From NCBI RefSeq assembly GCF_000828635.1, contig NZ_AP012547.1:1178001-1242000 (forward strand): a stretch of 64,000 bases of DNA. The letters run 5' to 3'. The position numbers were made by a program, and so were the translations under genes. Of the stretch, positions 51,165 through 58,930 are shown in pieces. How positions within the stretch are numbered: position 1 is the stretch's first letter; each line of letters begins with the position of its first letter. Under the pieces are notes generated by a model. The model ran no database searches, was not told the origin of the DNA, and saw only the letters and a list, made by a program, of their open reading frames with translations. The stretch comes from Sulfuritalea hydrogenivorans sk43H. Lineage in GTDB: Bacteria; Pseudomonadota; Gammaproteobacteria; Burkholderiales; Rhodocyclaceae.

Positions 51165-53510
51165 CTACTCCGCCCGCCCCGTCAGTTGAAACGCCGCCCA
51201 GAAAAACGGATGCGGAAACGCCTCGCGGGCCTTGACCTGCGCCTGACGCAGCGCCTCGCGCTTGTTCATCGAGGCGAGGTTGGCATGGAAAGCCTGCATC
51301 AGCGTGGCGGTCGCCTTGTCATCCACGCTCCACAAACTCGCCACGATCGAGCGGCTGCCGGCATAGAGGAAGCCGCGCGTCAGGCCCACCACGTCGTCGC
51401 CGCTGGCGATCTTGCCCAGGCCCGTCTCGCAGGCCGATAGCGTCACCAGATCGGCCTCCAGATTCATCGAGTACAACTCGCCCACGGTGAGGATGCCGTC
51501 GTTGTCCGCGTCCTTGGCGAGATACAACCCCGACTTGAGCGGCTCATCCGCCTGGAACTTGCCGTGGCTGGCGAAATGGATGCGCGAGAAGACCGCCCCG
51601 GCCTTCTTGAAATTGCTCTCCGACGCATCCTTGCGCAACAGCACCCGCGAGCTCGGATAGAGCGACGCCACCAGCTTAGCCTCGCCCTCGGCAAAGGCCA
51701 GGTCGAGCCGGGCATCGTCGAGATCGGGATTGCCCAGCGCCAGCAGGCGCGTGTCCTTCTGTTGCAGCACCGGGCGCAGGAACTTCAGCACCGAGGCGCT
51801 GGGCAGGAAGCGCAGGCTGTAGCGGTCGAGCAGGAACTTGCCCTCGCCATCCTGCAAGGCGGCGAAGGGCAGGTAGTGCAGGGCACCGTGGGCAACGACG
51901 ATGAGGTTCCTGCTGGTGACGAGCTTCTCCAGCGGCTGCCACAGACGGGTGTAGAGGGCGCGGGCAGGTTCCTGCCAGGCTGCCGACTCGGTCGCTTCGA
52001 GGGTCTTGCGCAGGGTCTGCACCTGAGCCGAAAGCTCCGTCGCGTCGAGCTTCACCGCCAGCAGTCGTTCGCGGTCGAGCAGGAAGGCGTACAACTCGTT
52101 GCCCTGGTAGTAGTACTCGACCAGGGTTTCGTCGGGACCGACCAGCGCCTTGAGCTCATCGGAAGGCACCGAACTGACCGTGACCAGCGTGGACAGCTCG
52201 GGAGCGGCCGATTGCAACGCTTCGCGCGCGACCTGCAGGTTGCGCACGCCGCTGGTCCTGGCCTCGGGGGCGGCGCCGCCCTCCTGGATGCGGGCGTTGA
52301 GGTCGGCGGCATCCAGCTGGGCCAGCACCAGCGCGGCCTGCGCGGAATCCTGCGCGGCGAAGTCCTTCTTCGCGGCCAGCATGTCGACCAGCGCCCGCGA
52401 CTTGGAGCGCTCGACGTAATCGAAGGCCTCATTGGCACGGCCCTGTTCGATCAGCACCGCGATCAGCCTTCCATACACCGCCTGCTTGTCGCCGACGAAG
52501 CCGATCTTGCTCGCTTCGGTGTTGATGGTGGAGCGTTGTTGTTCGATGACGTCGATGGCTTTGACATACAGCTCGGCGGCCTTCGCGTTGTCCTGGTCTT
52601 TTTCGGCGAGGCGCGCACGTTCGTAGAGCGCCAGCCAGTACAGGTCGCCCAGTTCCCTGGCGCGCGGATGGGCGAGAATCTTTTCGAGTTCCGTCTTGGC
52701 CTCGGTGGTCTTGCCTGTTTCCGACAGGGCCTTGCCGCGCATCAGCTGGCGCGGTATTTCGGATGTGGCCATGACGTCGTCGCCGCGTCCCGCGAACGGG
52801 CTGAATACATTGGTGATGGCGCCGGCGAAAGCCAGGCCGGCGCGTTCGCCGAGCCGCTCCAGCGCCTTGTCGTACTTGCCCATCGACATGTAGGCGCGCG
52901 CCAGGGCGTTGTCCTTGTAGGCGGAAATCGTGGGCCCGCCAAAGAACGGGATGCGCACCGCTTCCAGTTTCGCCAGGTAGCCCAGCGCCTGCTCTTCGTC
53001 ACCGACGAGCCTGGCTGCCAGCACCATCGTGCCCAGCACCGTGGCCTGGTAGCGCTGTGGCGTCCACACGGATGTCGACGTGCCTTTGTCGTCGCTGGCA
53101 AAAGCCACCGCTTGTTCGCCCGCCTTGATGGCTTCGGCATACTGCGCCAGCTCGGTGTAGACCTCCGATCGCACCATGCCGGGGATGGGGCGGGCATCGG
53201 TGTCCCAGTCGATCACATAGTGTCCCGTCATCACCCGGTCGCCTTTGGCGATGCGCGCATCGAGCTTCTCGGCGCAGTCGAGCGCCTTCGAGTATTGCTT
53301 GACCCGCGTGTAGGCGATGCAGAGCCAGCCGAGGTGGCTGGTCGTGGCCTCGACGCCGCCGGCGAGCTGTTTCTCGGTGAGCCGCACCAGGTCGGCATAG
53401 CGCCCGGCGGAATCGAGGTACATCGCGTCCTCGCCCTTGTTCTGGGCGCTGGCGGGAAGGCAGAAGAGGAGGGTGGCCAGCCCTGCGTATCCGAGCAGCG
53501 TGCGCGACAT
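51165..53510 (-). CDS. Secreted TPR-CHAT domain protein, second complete copy
   Basis: The 781-residue protein has a signal peptide (1-22, ASA-QNK). Residues about 30-370 are TPR-type helical repeats, 370-440 a helical linker, and 440-780 the CHAT domain. The dyad is His649 in HFASHGKF and Cys694 in TLSACETG; GLTRGFLYAGSRSIVASLW and FFWAAFQL are further CHAT motifs. It is shorter than the copy at 976-4104 and only distantly similar. GC content is uniform and high. The neighbouring 64-base remnant matches its last 20 codons, so a close paralogue once existed here. Substrate and role are unknown. Confidence 0.92.
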   Translation of the reverse strand: MSRTLLGYAGLATLLFCLPASAQNKGEDAMYLDSAGRYADLVRLTEKQLAGGVEATTSHLGWLCIAYTRVKQYSKALDCAEKLDARIAKGDRVMTGHYVIDWDTDARPIPGMVRSEVYTELAQYAEAIKAGEQAVAFASDDKGTSTSVWTPQRYQATVLGTMVLAARLVGDEEQALGYLAKLEAVRIPFFGGPTISAYKDNALARAYMSMGKYDKALERLGERAGLAFAGAITNVFSPFAGRGDDVMATSEIPRQLMRGKALSETGKTTEAKTELEKILAHPRARELGDLYWLALYERARLAEKDQDNAKAAELYVKAIDVIEQQRSTINTEASKIGFVGDKQAVYGRLIAVLIEQGRANEAFDYVERSKSRALVDMLAAKKDFAAQDSAQAALVLAQLDAADLNARIQEGGAAPEARTSGVRNLQVAREALQSAAPELSTLVTVSSVPSDELKALVGPDETLVEYYYQGNELYAFLLDRERLLAVKLDATELSAQVQTLRKTLEATESAAWQEPARALYTRLWQPLEKLVTSRNLIVVAHGALHYLPFAALQDGEGKFLLDRYSLRFLPSASVLKFLRPVLQQKDTRLLALGNPDLDDARLDLAFAEGEAKLVASLYPSSRVLLRKDASESNFKKAGAVFSRIHFASHGKFQADEPLKSGLYLAKDADNDGILTVGELYSMNLEADLVTLSACETGLGKIASGDDVVGLTRGFLYAGSRSIVASLWSVDDKATATLMQAFHANLASMNKREALRQAQVKAREAFPHPFFWAAFQLTGRAE

Positions 53511-53573
53511 GATGTGTCCTGAATGAAGACCTTATCGTTTCAGGATAGCCAACCGGCAAGGGGCAAGCAAGGT

Positions 53574-53609
53574 CCCGAAATCGCCGTACCGCCGGCGCCG
53601 ACTTTCGGG
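53574..53609. repeat. Short dispersed repeat, copy 5, inside an inverted repeat
   Basis: CCCGAAA (53574-53580) and TTTCGGG (53603-53609) are perfectly complementary and enclose TCGCCGTACCGCCGGCGCCG plus AC, a copy of the short repeat. It lies between the divergent TPR-CHAT and Rieske genes and could form a hairpin. Confidence 0.5.
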
Positions 53610-53670
53610 ATGCGGCAGAAGCTTTGCACGCGGTATGCTGTCAACTCGTCCATGCCTTCGAGAAGCGCTC

Positions 53671-54216
53671 ATGAGCAAAGACCGCAATGTCGGTGTTGAT
53701 CGCCGCCGCCTGTACATGGTGGGTGGCCTCTGCGTTCTTGGGGCCGGGTTGGGCGTGGCGAATTACCTGACGTCGCGGCCGCAGCCGCCGGCGGGCAATC
53801 CCCTGCCGGTGGATTTCGGCGATCTGCCGCCGGGCAGGCTGCGCACGGTGGATTGGCACGGCCGTTCGGTGTGGCTGCTGCGCCGCAGTGCCGACGACAT
53901 CGCGGCGCTCGCGGGTTACGAGAGCGAACTGACCGATCCCGCTTCCGAGCATTCGCTGCAGCCGGCGGCCTGCCGCAACGCGCATCGTTCGCTGCGCCCG
54001 GAGTTGTTCGTCGCCATCGGCCAGTGCACGCACCAAGGCTGCCCGCCAGCCTTGCGCAGCGGCGCCGGCAATCGCGGCGAATTTCTTTGCCCCTGCCACA
54101 CCTCGAAGTTCGATCTGGCCGGGCGGGTGTTCCGCATGGGTCCGGCGCCGGCCAATCTCGTTATTCCCGAGTACCGGCTGGAGGGCGACAGCCGCGTGGT
54201 GATCGGCGAGGCCTAG
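53671..54216 (+). CDS. Rieske iron-sulfur protein without adjacent cytochrome b
   Basis: The 181-residue protein starts at the ATG at 53671. It has a short basic N-terminus, a membrane anchor (about 15-33) and a Rieske domain. The [2Fe-2S] ligands are visible as CTHQGC (119-124) and CPCHTS (140-145), that is Cys119/His121 and Cys140/His143, with Cys124 and Cys142 for the structural disulfide. It resembles the bc1 Rieske subunit but has Gln and Thr where bc1 usually has Leu and Gly (CTHLGC, CPCHGS). No cytochrome b or c1 gene is adjacent, so it is either a solo paralogue or has its partners elsewhere. It overlaps the EamA gene convergently. Confidence 0.9.
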   Translation: MSKDRNVGVDRRRLYMVGGLCVLGAGLGVANYLTSRPQPPAGNPLPVDFGDLPPGRLRTVDWHGRSVWLLRRSADDIAALAGYESELTDPASEHSLQPAACRNAHRSLRPELFVAIGQCTHQGCPPALRSGAGNRGEFLCPCHTSKFDLAGRVFRMGPAPANLVIPEYRLEGDSRVVIGEA

Positions 54217-55075
54217 GATCGCTGCGGCTGCTGCTCGCAGCCTGTTTCTCGAGGATCACCAGCGCGATGCCGCCGAGGATGGCCAGCGACGCCAGTGCCA
54301 GGCGCAGGGTGATGGCTTCGCCGAGGAGCACCACGCCGCCCAGGGCGGCGATCACCGGGACACTGAGCTGGACGGTCGCCGCGTTGGTGGCCTTCAGCGC
54401 GGGCAGGGCGGTGTACCAGATCGAATAGCCGAGCCCCGAGGCCAGTGCTCCCGAAGCAATCGCGTAGAGCAGGCCGGCACTGTCCAGCGTGGTGCCGCCC
54501 AGCATCAGCAGGCTCAAGGTCGCGGCGATGGGCACGGCGCGCAGGAAATTGCCGGCCGTGACGCGCGTGGCATCACCGGCACCCCGTCCACGCAGCGAAT
54601 AGATTCCCCAGGCCACGCCGGCGCCGAGCATCAGTGCCGCGCCTTGCAAGGGCGGCGCCGAAAGGCCGGGCAGCAGCAGGCCGACGAGGCCGCCGAAAGC
54701 CAGCAACAGGCCGACGAGTTGCGGCCAGCGCAGGCGCTCGCCCAGCCACAGCCCGTGGCCGATCATGGTGGCCTGCACGGCGCCGAACAGCAGCAGCGCA
54801 CCGCTGGCCGCCGAAAGGCTGAGGTAGGCGTAGGAGAAGCCCGCGGCATAGGCGAACAAGGCCAGCGCCGACAGCCAGTTGCCGGCGCCGGCGCGGGCGC
54901 CGCCGCGCATGCGCACCACCAGCCAGAGCATTACTGCGCCCGAGAGCAGTCGGATCGTGGTGAAGCTTGCGGCGTCGATCGCGGTGTGCTTGAGCGCGAG
55001 CCGGCACAGCAGCGAATTGCCGGCAAACGCGATCATCGCCAGTGCCACCAGCCCGAGGATGCGCAACTTCGACAT
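54161..55075 (-). CDS. EamA-family (DMT) transporter
   Basis: The 304-residue membrane protein has ten helices in two EamA repeats of five. MIAFAGNSLLCRLALKH opens repeat one, and GVAWGIYSLRGRGAG opens the second half, followed by LSVPVIAALGGVVLLGE. Family members export amino acids or other metabolites; the substrate is unknown. It ends inside the Rieske gene region (56-base convergent overlap) and is followed in no clear operon; the small membrane protein gene lies 13 bases upstream on the same strand. Confidence 0.9.
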   Translation of the reverse strand: MSKLRILGLVALAMIAFAGNSLLCRLALKHTAIDAASFTTIRLLSGAVMLWLVVRMRGGARAGAGNWLSALALFAYAAGFSYAYLSLSAASGALLLFGAVQATMIGHGLWLGERLRWPQLVGLLLAFGGLVGLLLPGLSAPPLQGAALMLGAGVAWGIYSLRGRGAGDATRVTAGNFLRAVPIAATLSLLMLGGTTLDSAGLLYAIASGALASGLGYSIWYTALPALKATNAATVQLSVPVIAALGGVVLLGEAITLRLALASLAILGGIALVILEKQAASSSRSDPRPRRSPRGCRPPAGTRE

Positions 55076-55088
55076 GCGGGGTGGCGGG

Positions 55089-55349
55089 CTATTTCGTCGA
55101 ATCTGTTGGCAACTTCGCCGGCAGTGTCGGCAGCAGCCAGATTGTCAGCAGCGGCAGCACCGGAATCGACAGCGCGAGGATCACCCAGCCGGTGACCGAG
55201 CGCTTCTTCTTCCTCGCCAGGATCGCCGTGGGGATGGCGGCGGCCACCGTCACGATGGTGAGGAAGAGCAGGGCGGAGAGGGCGGACTCGATGGTGTCGG
55301 TACCGATGCCCAGCTGGCCAAGGAGCGCAACGGTATTCGGATCGAGCAT
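55089..55349 (-). CDS. Small two-helix membrane protein of unknown function
   Basis: The 86-residue protein has two hydrophobic helices (about 23-45 and 53-75) joined by a basic ARKKKRS loop, which should face the cytoplasm. No family is recognised. It lies 3 bases downstream of ettA and 13 bases upstream of the EamA gene on the same strand, so it is probably co-transcribed with them. Confidence 0.7.
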   Translation of the reverse strand: MLDPNTVALLGQLGIGTDTIESALSALLFLTIVTVAAAIPTAILARKKKRSVTGWVILALSIPVLPLLTIWLLPTLPAKLPTDSTK

Positions 55350-55352
55350 GGG

Positions 55353-57017
55353 CTAGCGCGTGATCGGCTTGTAGCGAATCCGCTTCGGCTTGGCACCTTC
55401 CTCGCCGAGGCGCTTCTTCTTGTCTTCCTCGTACTCGTGGTAGTTGCCGGCGAAGAAGCTCCATTGCGACTCGCCTTCGCACGCCAAAATGTGGGTGCAG
55501 ATGCGGTCGAGGAACCAGCGGTCGTGGCTGATGATCATGGCGCAGCCGGCGAATTCGAGCAGTGCGTCTTCGAGTGCGCGCAGCGTCTCGACGTCGAGGT
55601 CGTTCGAGGGTTCGTCGAGCAGCAGCACGTTGCCGCCGGCCATCAGCGTCTTCGCCAGATGCAGCCGCCCGCGCTCGCCGCCGGAAAGGTTGCCGACGTT
55701 CTTCTGCTGGTCGCCGCCCTTGAAGTTGAAGCGGCCGATGTAGGCGCGGCTGGCGATTTCCTGCTTGCCGATGGTGATGATGTCGGCGCCGTTGGCGAGT
55801 TCGTCGAACACTGTCTTTGAGCCGTCGAGGCAGTCGCGGCTCTGGTCGACGTAGGAAATCTTTACCGTCGGGCCGGTGACGATTTCGCCGCTGTCCGGCT
55901 TGTCCTGCCCGGTCAGCATCTTGAACAGGGTCGATTTGCCGGCGCCGTTGGGGCCGATGATGCCCACTATCGCTCCGGGCGGCACGGTGAAGGAAAGCTT
56001 GTCGATCAAGAGGCGGTCGCCGAAGCCCTTGCTGACCTCATGGAACTCGATGACCTTGTCGCCGAGGCGATCGGCGACGGGGATGAAGAGTTCGTGCGTC
56101 TCGTTGCGCTTCTGGTAATCGGTTTCCGACATTTCGTTGAAGCGCGCGAGGCGCGCCTTGCTCTTGGCCTGGCGCGCCTTGGGGTTGCTGCGCACCCATT
56201 CCAGTTCCTGCTTCATGGCCTTCATGTGCGCGTCGACCTGCTTGGCTTCGGTCTCCAGCCGTGCTTCTTTCTGCTCCAGCCATGACGAATAATTTCCCTT
56301 CCACGGGATGCCGTGGCCGCGATCGAGTTCGAGGATCCATTCGGCGGCATTGTCGAGGAAGTAGCGGTCGTGGGTGACGGCGACCACGGTGCCGGGGAAG
56401 CGGGTGAGGAACTGCTCCAGCCACTCCACCGATTCGGCGTCGAGGTGGTTGGTCGGCTCGTCCAGCAGCAGCATGTCGGGGCGCGAGAGCAGCAGCTTGC
56501 ACAGCGCGACGCGCCTTTTCTCGCCGCCGGAGAGGTTCTTGATCGAAGCGTCCCACGCCGGCAGGCGCAGGGCGTCGGCGGCGAGGTCGAGCTGGTGCTC
56601 GGTGTCGGCGCCCGAGGCGGCGATAATGGCTTCGAGCCGTGCCTGTTCCTCGGCCAGCTTGTCGAAGTCGGCATTCTCTTCGGCGTAGGCCGCATACACG
56701 GCTTCGAGCTTGGCCTGGGCTTCCATGACTTCGCCCATGCCGGATTCGACTTCCTGGCGCACGGTCTTGGCCGGGTCGAGCTGCGGTTCCTGCGGCAGGT
56801 AGCCGATGGAAAGATTCGGCATCGGCGTCGCTTCGCCGATGATGTCCTTGTCGATGCCGGCCATGATGCGCAGCACCGTCGATTTGCCCGAGCCGTTCAG
56901 GCCGAGCAGGCCGATCTTGGCGCCGGGGAAGAAGCTGAGGGAGATGTCCTTGAGGATCTGGCGCTTCGGCGGCACGATCTTGCCGACGCGGTTCATGGTG
57001 AAGACGTATTGGGCCAT
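55353..57017 (-). CDS. ettA: Energy-dependent translational throttle protein EttA (ABC-F)
   Basis: The 554-residue protein starts at the ATG at 57017 and opens MAQYVFTMNRVGKIVPPKRQ, the hallmark of EttA. Two ABC domains carry Walker A LNGSGKST and PNGAGKST, signatures LSGGEKRR and LSGGERGR, and Walker B LLLDEPTN and LLLDEPSN. The interdomain P-site tRNA-interaction motif and arm region (EWVRSNPKARQAKSKARL) are present. No membrane segments. EttA binds the ribosomal E site and gates translation by ADP/ATP ratio. Length and identity pattern match E. coli EttA (555). Confidence 0.97.
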   Translation of the reverse strand: MAQYVFTMNRVGKIVPPKRQILKDISLSFFPGAKIGLLGLNGSGKSTVLRIMAGIDKDIIGEATPMPNLSIGYLPQEPQLDPAKTVRQEVESGMGEVMEAQAKLEAVYAAYAEENADFDKLAEEQARLEAIIAASGADTEHQLDLAADALRLPAWDASIKNLSGGEKRRVALCKLLLSRPDMLLLDEPTNHLDAESVEWLEQFLTRFPGTVVAVTHDRYFLDNAAEWILELDRGHGIPWKGNYSSWLEQKEARLETEAKQVDAHMKAMKQELEWVRSNPKARQAKSKARLARFNEMSETDYQKRNETHELFIPVADRLGDKVIEFHEVSKGFGDRLLIDKLSFTVPPGAIVGIIGPNGAGKSTLFKMLTGQDKPDSGEIVTGPTVKISYVDQSRDCLDGSKTVFDELANGADIITIGKQEIASRAYIGRFNFKGGDQQKNVGNLSGGERGRLHLAKTLMAGGNVLLLDEPSNDLDVETLRALEDALLEFAGCAMIISHDRWFLDRICTHILACEGESQWSFFAGNYHEYEEDKKKRLGEEGAKPKRIRYKPITR

Positions 57018-57033
57018 GGTGCTTTCGTTTGTG

Positions 57034-57348
57034 TCAGAAACCGGTGAAAAGGAAATCCAGCGCGGCAAGGATCTCGTCGCGCTGGGGGGAAAGGTTGGCA
57101 ACGGGGTGTCGCAGCAGGCGGTTTGACACCGAGGCCATGTCCTGTGTCAATACGACCAACGCCGTGTCGCCGACGCCGACTTTCGGGTTGAGGCGCAGGA
57201 TCGGGGTCTCGATGGCTTCAGGATAGGCCAAGGGGATGACGACGTGGGTAGGCAGGTCAGCGAGCAGTTCGCTCTGGACGTCGACTACGTAGGGGATGAC
57301 GCTTGCCGTCGTGGCATCCGGATTGCGAAAGACGTCGAGGTGAGCCAT
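57034..57348 (-). CDS. ccdB: CcdB-family toxin
   Basis: The 104-residue protein starts at the ATG at 57348, overlapping the ccdA stop by one base (TGATG). CcdB features are DVFRNPDATTA near the N-terminus, VIPYVVDVQSELL, VVIPL, and VVLTQDMASV near the middle; the C-terminus ends LDFLFTGF, like the gyrase-binding tail of CcdB (about 101 residues). CcdB poisons DNA gyrase. A segment (KVGVGDTA) coincides with a copy of the short dispersed repeat. Confidence 0.9.
   Translation of the reverse strand: MAHLDVFRNPDATTASVIPYVVDVQSELLADLPTHVVIPLAYPEAIETPILRLNPKVGVGDTALVVLTQDMASVSNRLLRHPVANLSPQRDEILAALDFLFTGF
57160..57184 (-). repeat. Short dispersed repeat, copy 6 (inside ccdB)
   Basis: On the minus strand GAAAGTCGGCGTCGGCGACA then CGGCG, differing from the intergenic copy at 4245 by two bases over the core. 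In frame it encodes KVGVGDTA. The CcdB length is normal, so it is a coincidence or a replacement, not an insertion. Confidence 0.4.
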
Positions 57349-57590
57349 CAACCCTCACGCATGAAGTTGCGGAAGCGGTCGGAGAACACGCCGTGCTTCT
57401 CGACGAAACGCCCGTAGGCGGCAATGGCCTCCTTGTTCTGCTCCAGCCACTCGGTTTCGCGACACTTCTTCAGCTCGACGGAAAGCGCGACTTCGAGCGT
57501 CTGCGAGAGGTTGATCTTGCGCGCGCGGGCTTCTTCAAGCAGATCGGCGCGGACGGTGAGGTTGGCGGCTTTCTTGGGATGGGCGCTCAT
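57348..57590 (-). CDS. ccdA: CcdA-family antitoxin
   Basis: The 80-residue protein starts at the ATG at 57590, with GGAG upstream; a longer frame to 57647 runs through the promoter. The N-terminus is a ribbon-helix-helix DNA-binding domain (KKAANLTVRADLLEEARARK), followed by NLSQTLEVALS. The C-terminal WLEQNKEAIAAYGRFVEKHG is the conserved toxin-binding tail of CcdA. It neutralises CcdB and represses the operon. It is upstream of and overlaps ccdB. Confidence 0.93.
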   Translation of the reverse strand: MSAHPKKAANLTVRADLLEEARARKINLSQTLEVALSVELKKCRETEWLEQNKEAIAAYGRFVEKHGVFSDRFRNFMREG

Positions 57591-57618
57591 GGCTGTGCTC
57601 CAAGGATTCGACGCGCAG

Positions 57619-57647
57619 AGATTACGCGCATCGATAATGCGCGTCAA
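57619..57647 (-). promoter_or_regulatory. ccdAB promoter with overlapping operator
   Basis: TTGACG (57642-57647) and TAATCT (57619-57624) are 17 bases apart on the minus strand. Between them ACGCGCAT-CGATA-ATGCGCGT (57624-57644) is a perfect 8-base inverted repeat, and a further half-site ACGCGCA starts at 57611. This is the layout expected for autorepression by CcdA/CcdB. Confidence 0.65.
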
Positions 57648-57701
57648 GATGTGATGGGTTCATGGTAAAACGCAACGAGGCAATTCGGTGGAGAGTTTTG
57701 G

Positions 57702-58652
57702 ATGGGCATTCTTTCCGGCCTGGGCCGCTGGCTGGGGCCTGCGCCATCGCCCGATCCGGCGATGCGGCAGACCATCGAGCGGGCGGTCGAGACGGTCGAT
57801 CCGCTGCTGAGAACCGTATCGGGCTACGAGCGCAAGCTCGCGCCGGTGGTGGGCCGCGCGCTGGATTACTGCGGAGAACTGGCCACCGCCATTCCCGGCC
57901 CGATCGAGATCAACACGCGTGCCTTCGGCAGCGATCCTCTGGTGCACGCGATATTCGCCGGGCCGGATGGCATTGCCGAGATGCTGGGCAAGAGTCGCGA
58001 ACTGCGCGAATTCCTGGCCGATCCGGGGGAGTGCCAGGCGGATGAATTTTTCGCCCTGCTGGGCATGCGCCAGCGCGAGAAAACCGCGATGGGCATGGCG
58101 CTGCATGGGGATGTGGTGCAAAGCGACGTACCGCAGCGCCTGCTCTATTTTGCCGACCACACCTTGGGCGAACTCGGCGGCGACCACGCCGTCACGCGCC
58201 AGCGTCTGCGGGCGGCGGCCTTCGACGGCCTGGTTCGGGGCTTTGCGCACTGCGTTGCCGAGTTGCGCCAGGAACGCCAGGATGCGCGCACCGCCTGGAG
58301 CATGGAGCGGGCGAGCGGTGCCGTTCCCGGCGAACGCCGGCAGGTGCTGGAAGAGCGCCAGCGCCAGGCCGTCGCCTCGCTGGCTCCGGAACATTTGCTG
58401 CAGGCATTCATGGAATGGCTGGAAGCGCCGCGGGAGCGCCTGTACCTGAAGCCGACCATGGTGACGGTGGATCGCATGGGCGTGATCTCGCGCGAGCCGC
58501 AAAGCGGCGGCAATTTCAACACCCTGAATTTCCCCGAACTGGTCGGGCGCGACCGGCGGCAGTGGATCGTGCTGGTGGCCCGGATCAGCCGGGAGGATGC
58601 GCGGGACGCGCTGCAACGGCAAGAGCAGGCGAACCGCTACCTGCTGATCTGA
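57702..58652 (+). CDS. Protein of unknown function
   Basis: The 316-residue soluble protein has no signal peptide and no recognised motif. It is mostly helical (Glu, Arg, Leu and Gln rich), with an Arg-rich helix around 195-245 (RQERQDARTAWSMERASG, then VLEERQRQAVASL) and a short beta-like C-terminal part. Codon use is like neighbouring genes. It is divergent from ccdAB and directly abuts (no gap) the stop of the convergent lipoyl-domain gene. Confidence 0.7.
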   Translation: MGILSGLGRWLGPAPSPDPAMRQTIERAVETVDPLLRTVSGYERKLAPVVGRALDYCGELATAIPGPIEINTRAFGSDPLVHAIFAGPDGIAEMLGKSRELREFLADPGECQADEFFALLGMRQREKTAMGMALHGDVVQSDVPQRLLYFADHTLGELGGDHAVTRQRLRAAAFDGLVRGFAHCVAELRQERQDARTAWSMERASGAVPGERRQVLEERQRQAVASLAPEHLLQAFMEWLEAPRERLYLKPTMVTVDRMGVISREPQSGGNFNTLNFPELVGRDRRQWIVLVARISREDARDALQRQEQANRYLLI

Positions 58653-58922
58653 TCAGTCCGCTTCCAGCGTCAGGATCAGCGCGCCCTCGGCGACTTCATC
58701 GCCGGCTTCGACGAACACTTCGACGACCCGCCCGGCGCAGGGCGTGGGGATGTCGAGCGCGACCTTGCCGGTTTCCAGGATGATGACGTTGTCGTCACGC
58801 TGGACGGTCTCGCCCGGCTTGACCAGTACTTCCTCGACGCTGATGTCGCCCTGGGCGCAGCTGCCGCAGGTCTCCCAGCACTCCGGGTATATCGGGATGC
58901 GGACTTCGACGAGTTTCGACAT
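58653..58922 (-). CDS. Stand-alone lipoyl/biotinyl-domain protein
   Basis: The 89-residue protein is a single biotinyl/lipoyl domain: ISVEEVLVKPGETVQRDDNV, then ILETGKVALDIPTPCAGRVV. Lys53 in the ETGK turn is the expected modified residue, with the TGK context favouring lipoylation over biotinylation (AMKM). Before the domain lies an unusual Cys-rich stretch, CWETCGSCAQ (Cys15, 19, 22). It is not fused to any enzyme. It lies 8 bases downstream... that is, immediately upstream in transcription of trhP, whose stop is at 58931, so only orientation and closeness link them; a GcvP gene (a lipoyl-using pathway) is 3.5 kb away. Confidence 0.82.
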   Translation of the reverse strand: MSKLVEVRIPIYPECWETCGSCAQGDISVEEVLVKPGETVQRDDNVIILETGKVALDIPTPCAGRVVEVFVEAGDEVAEGALILTLEAD

Positions 58923-58930
58923 GCGGTCGC

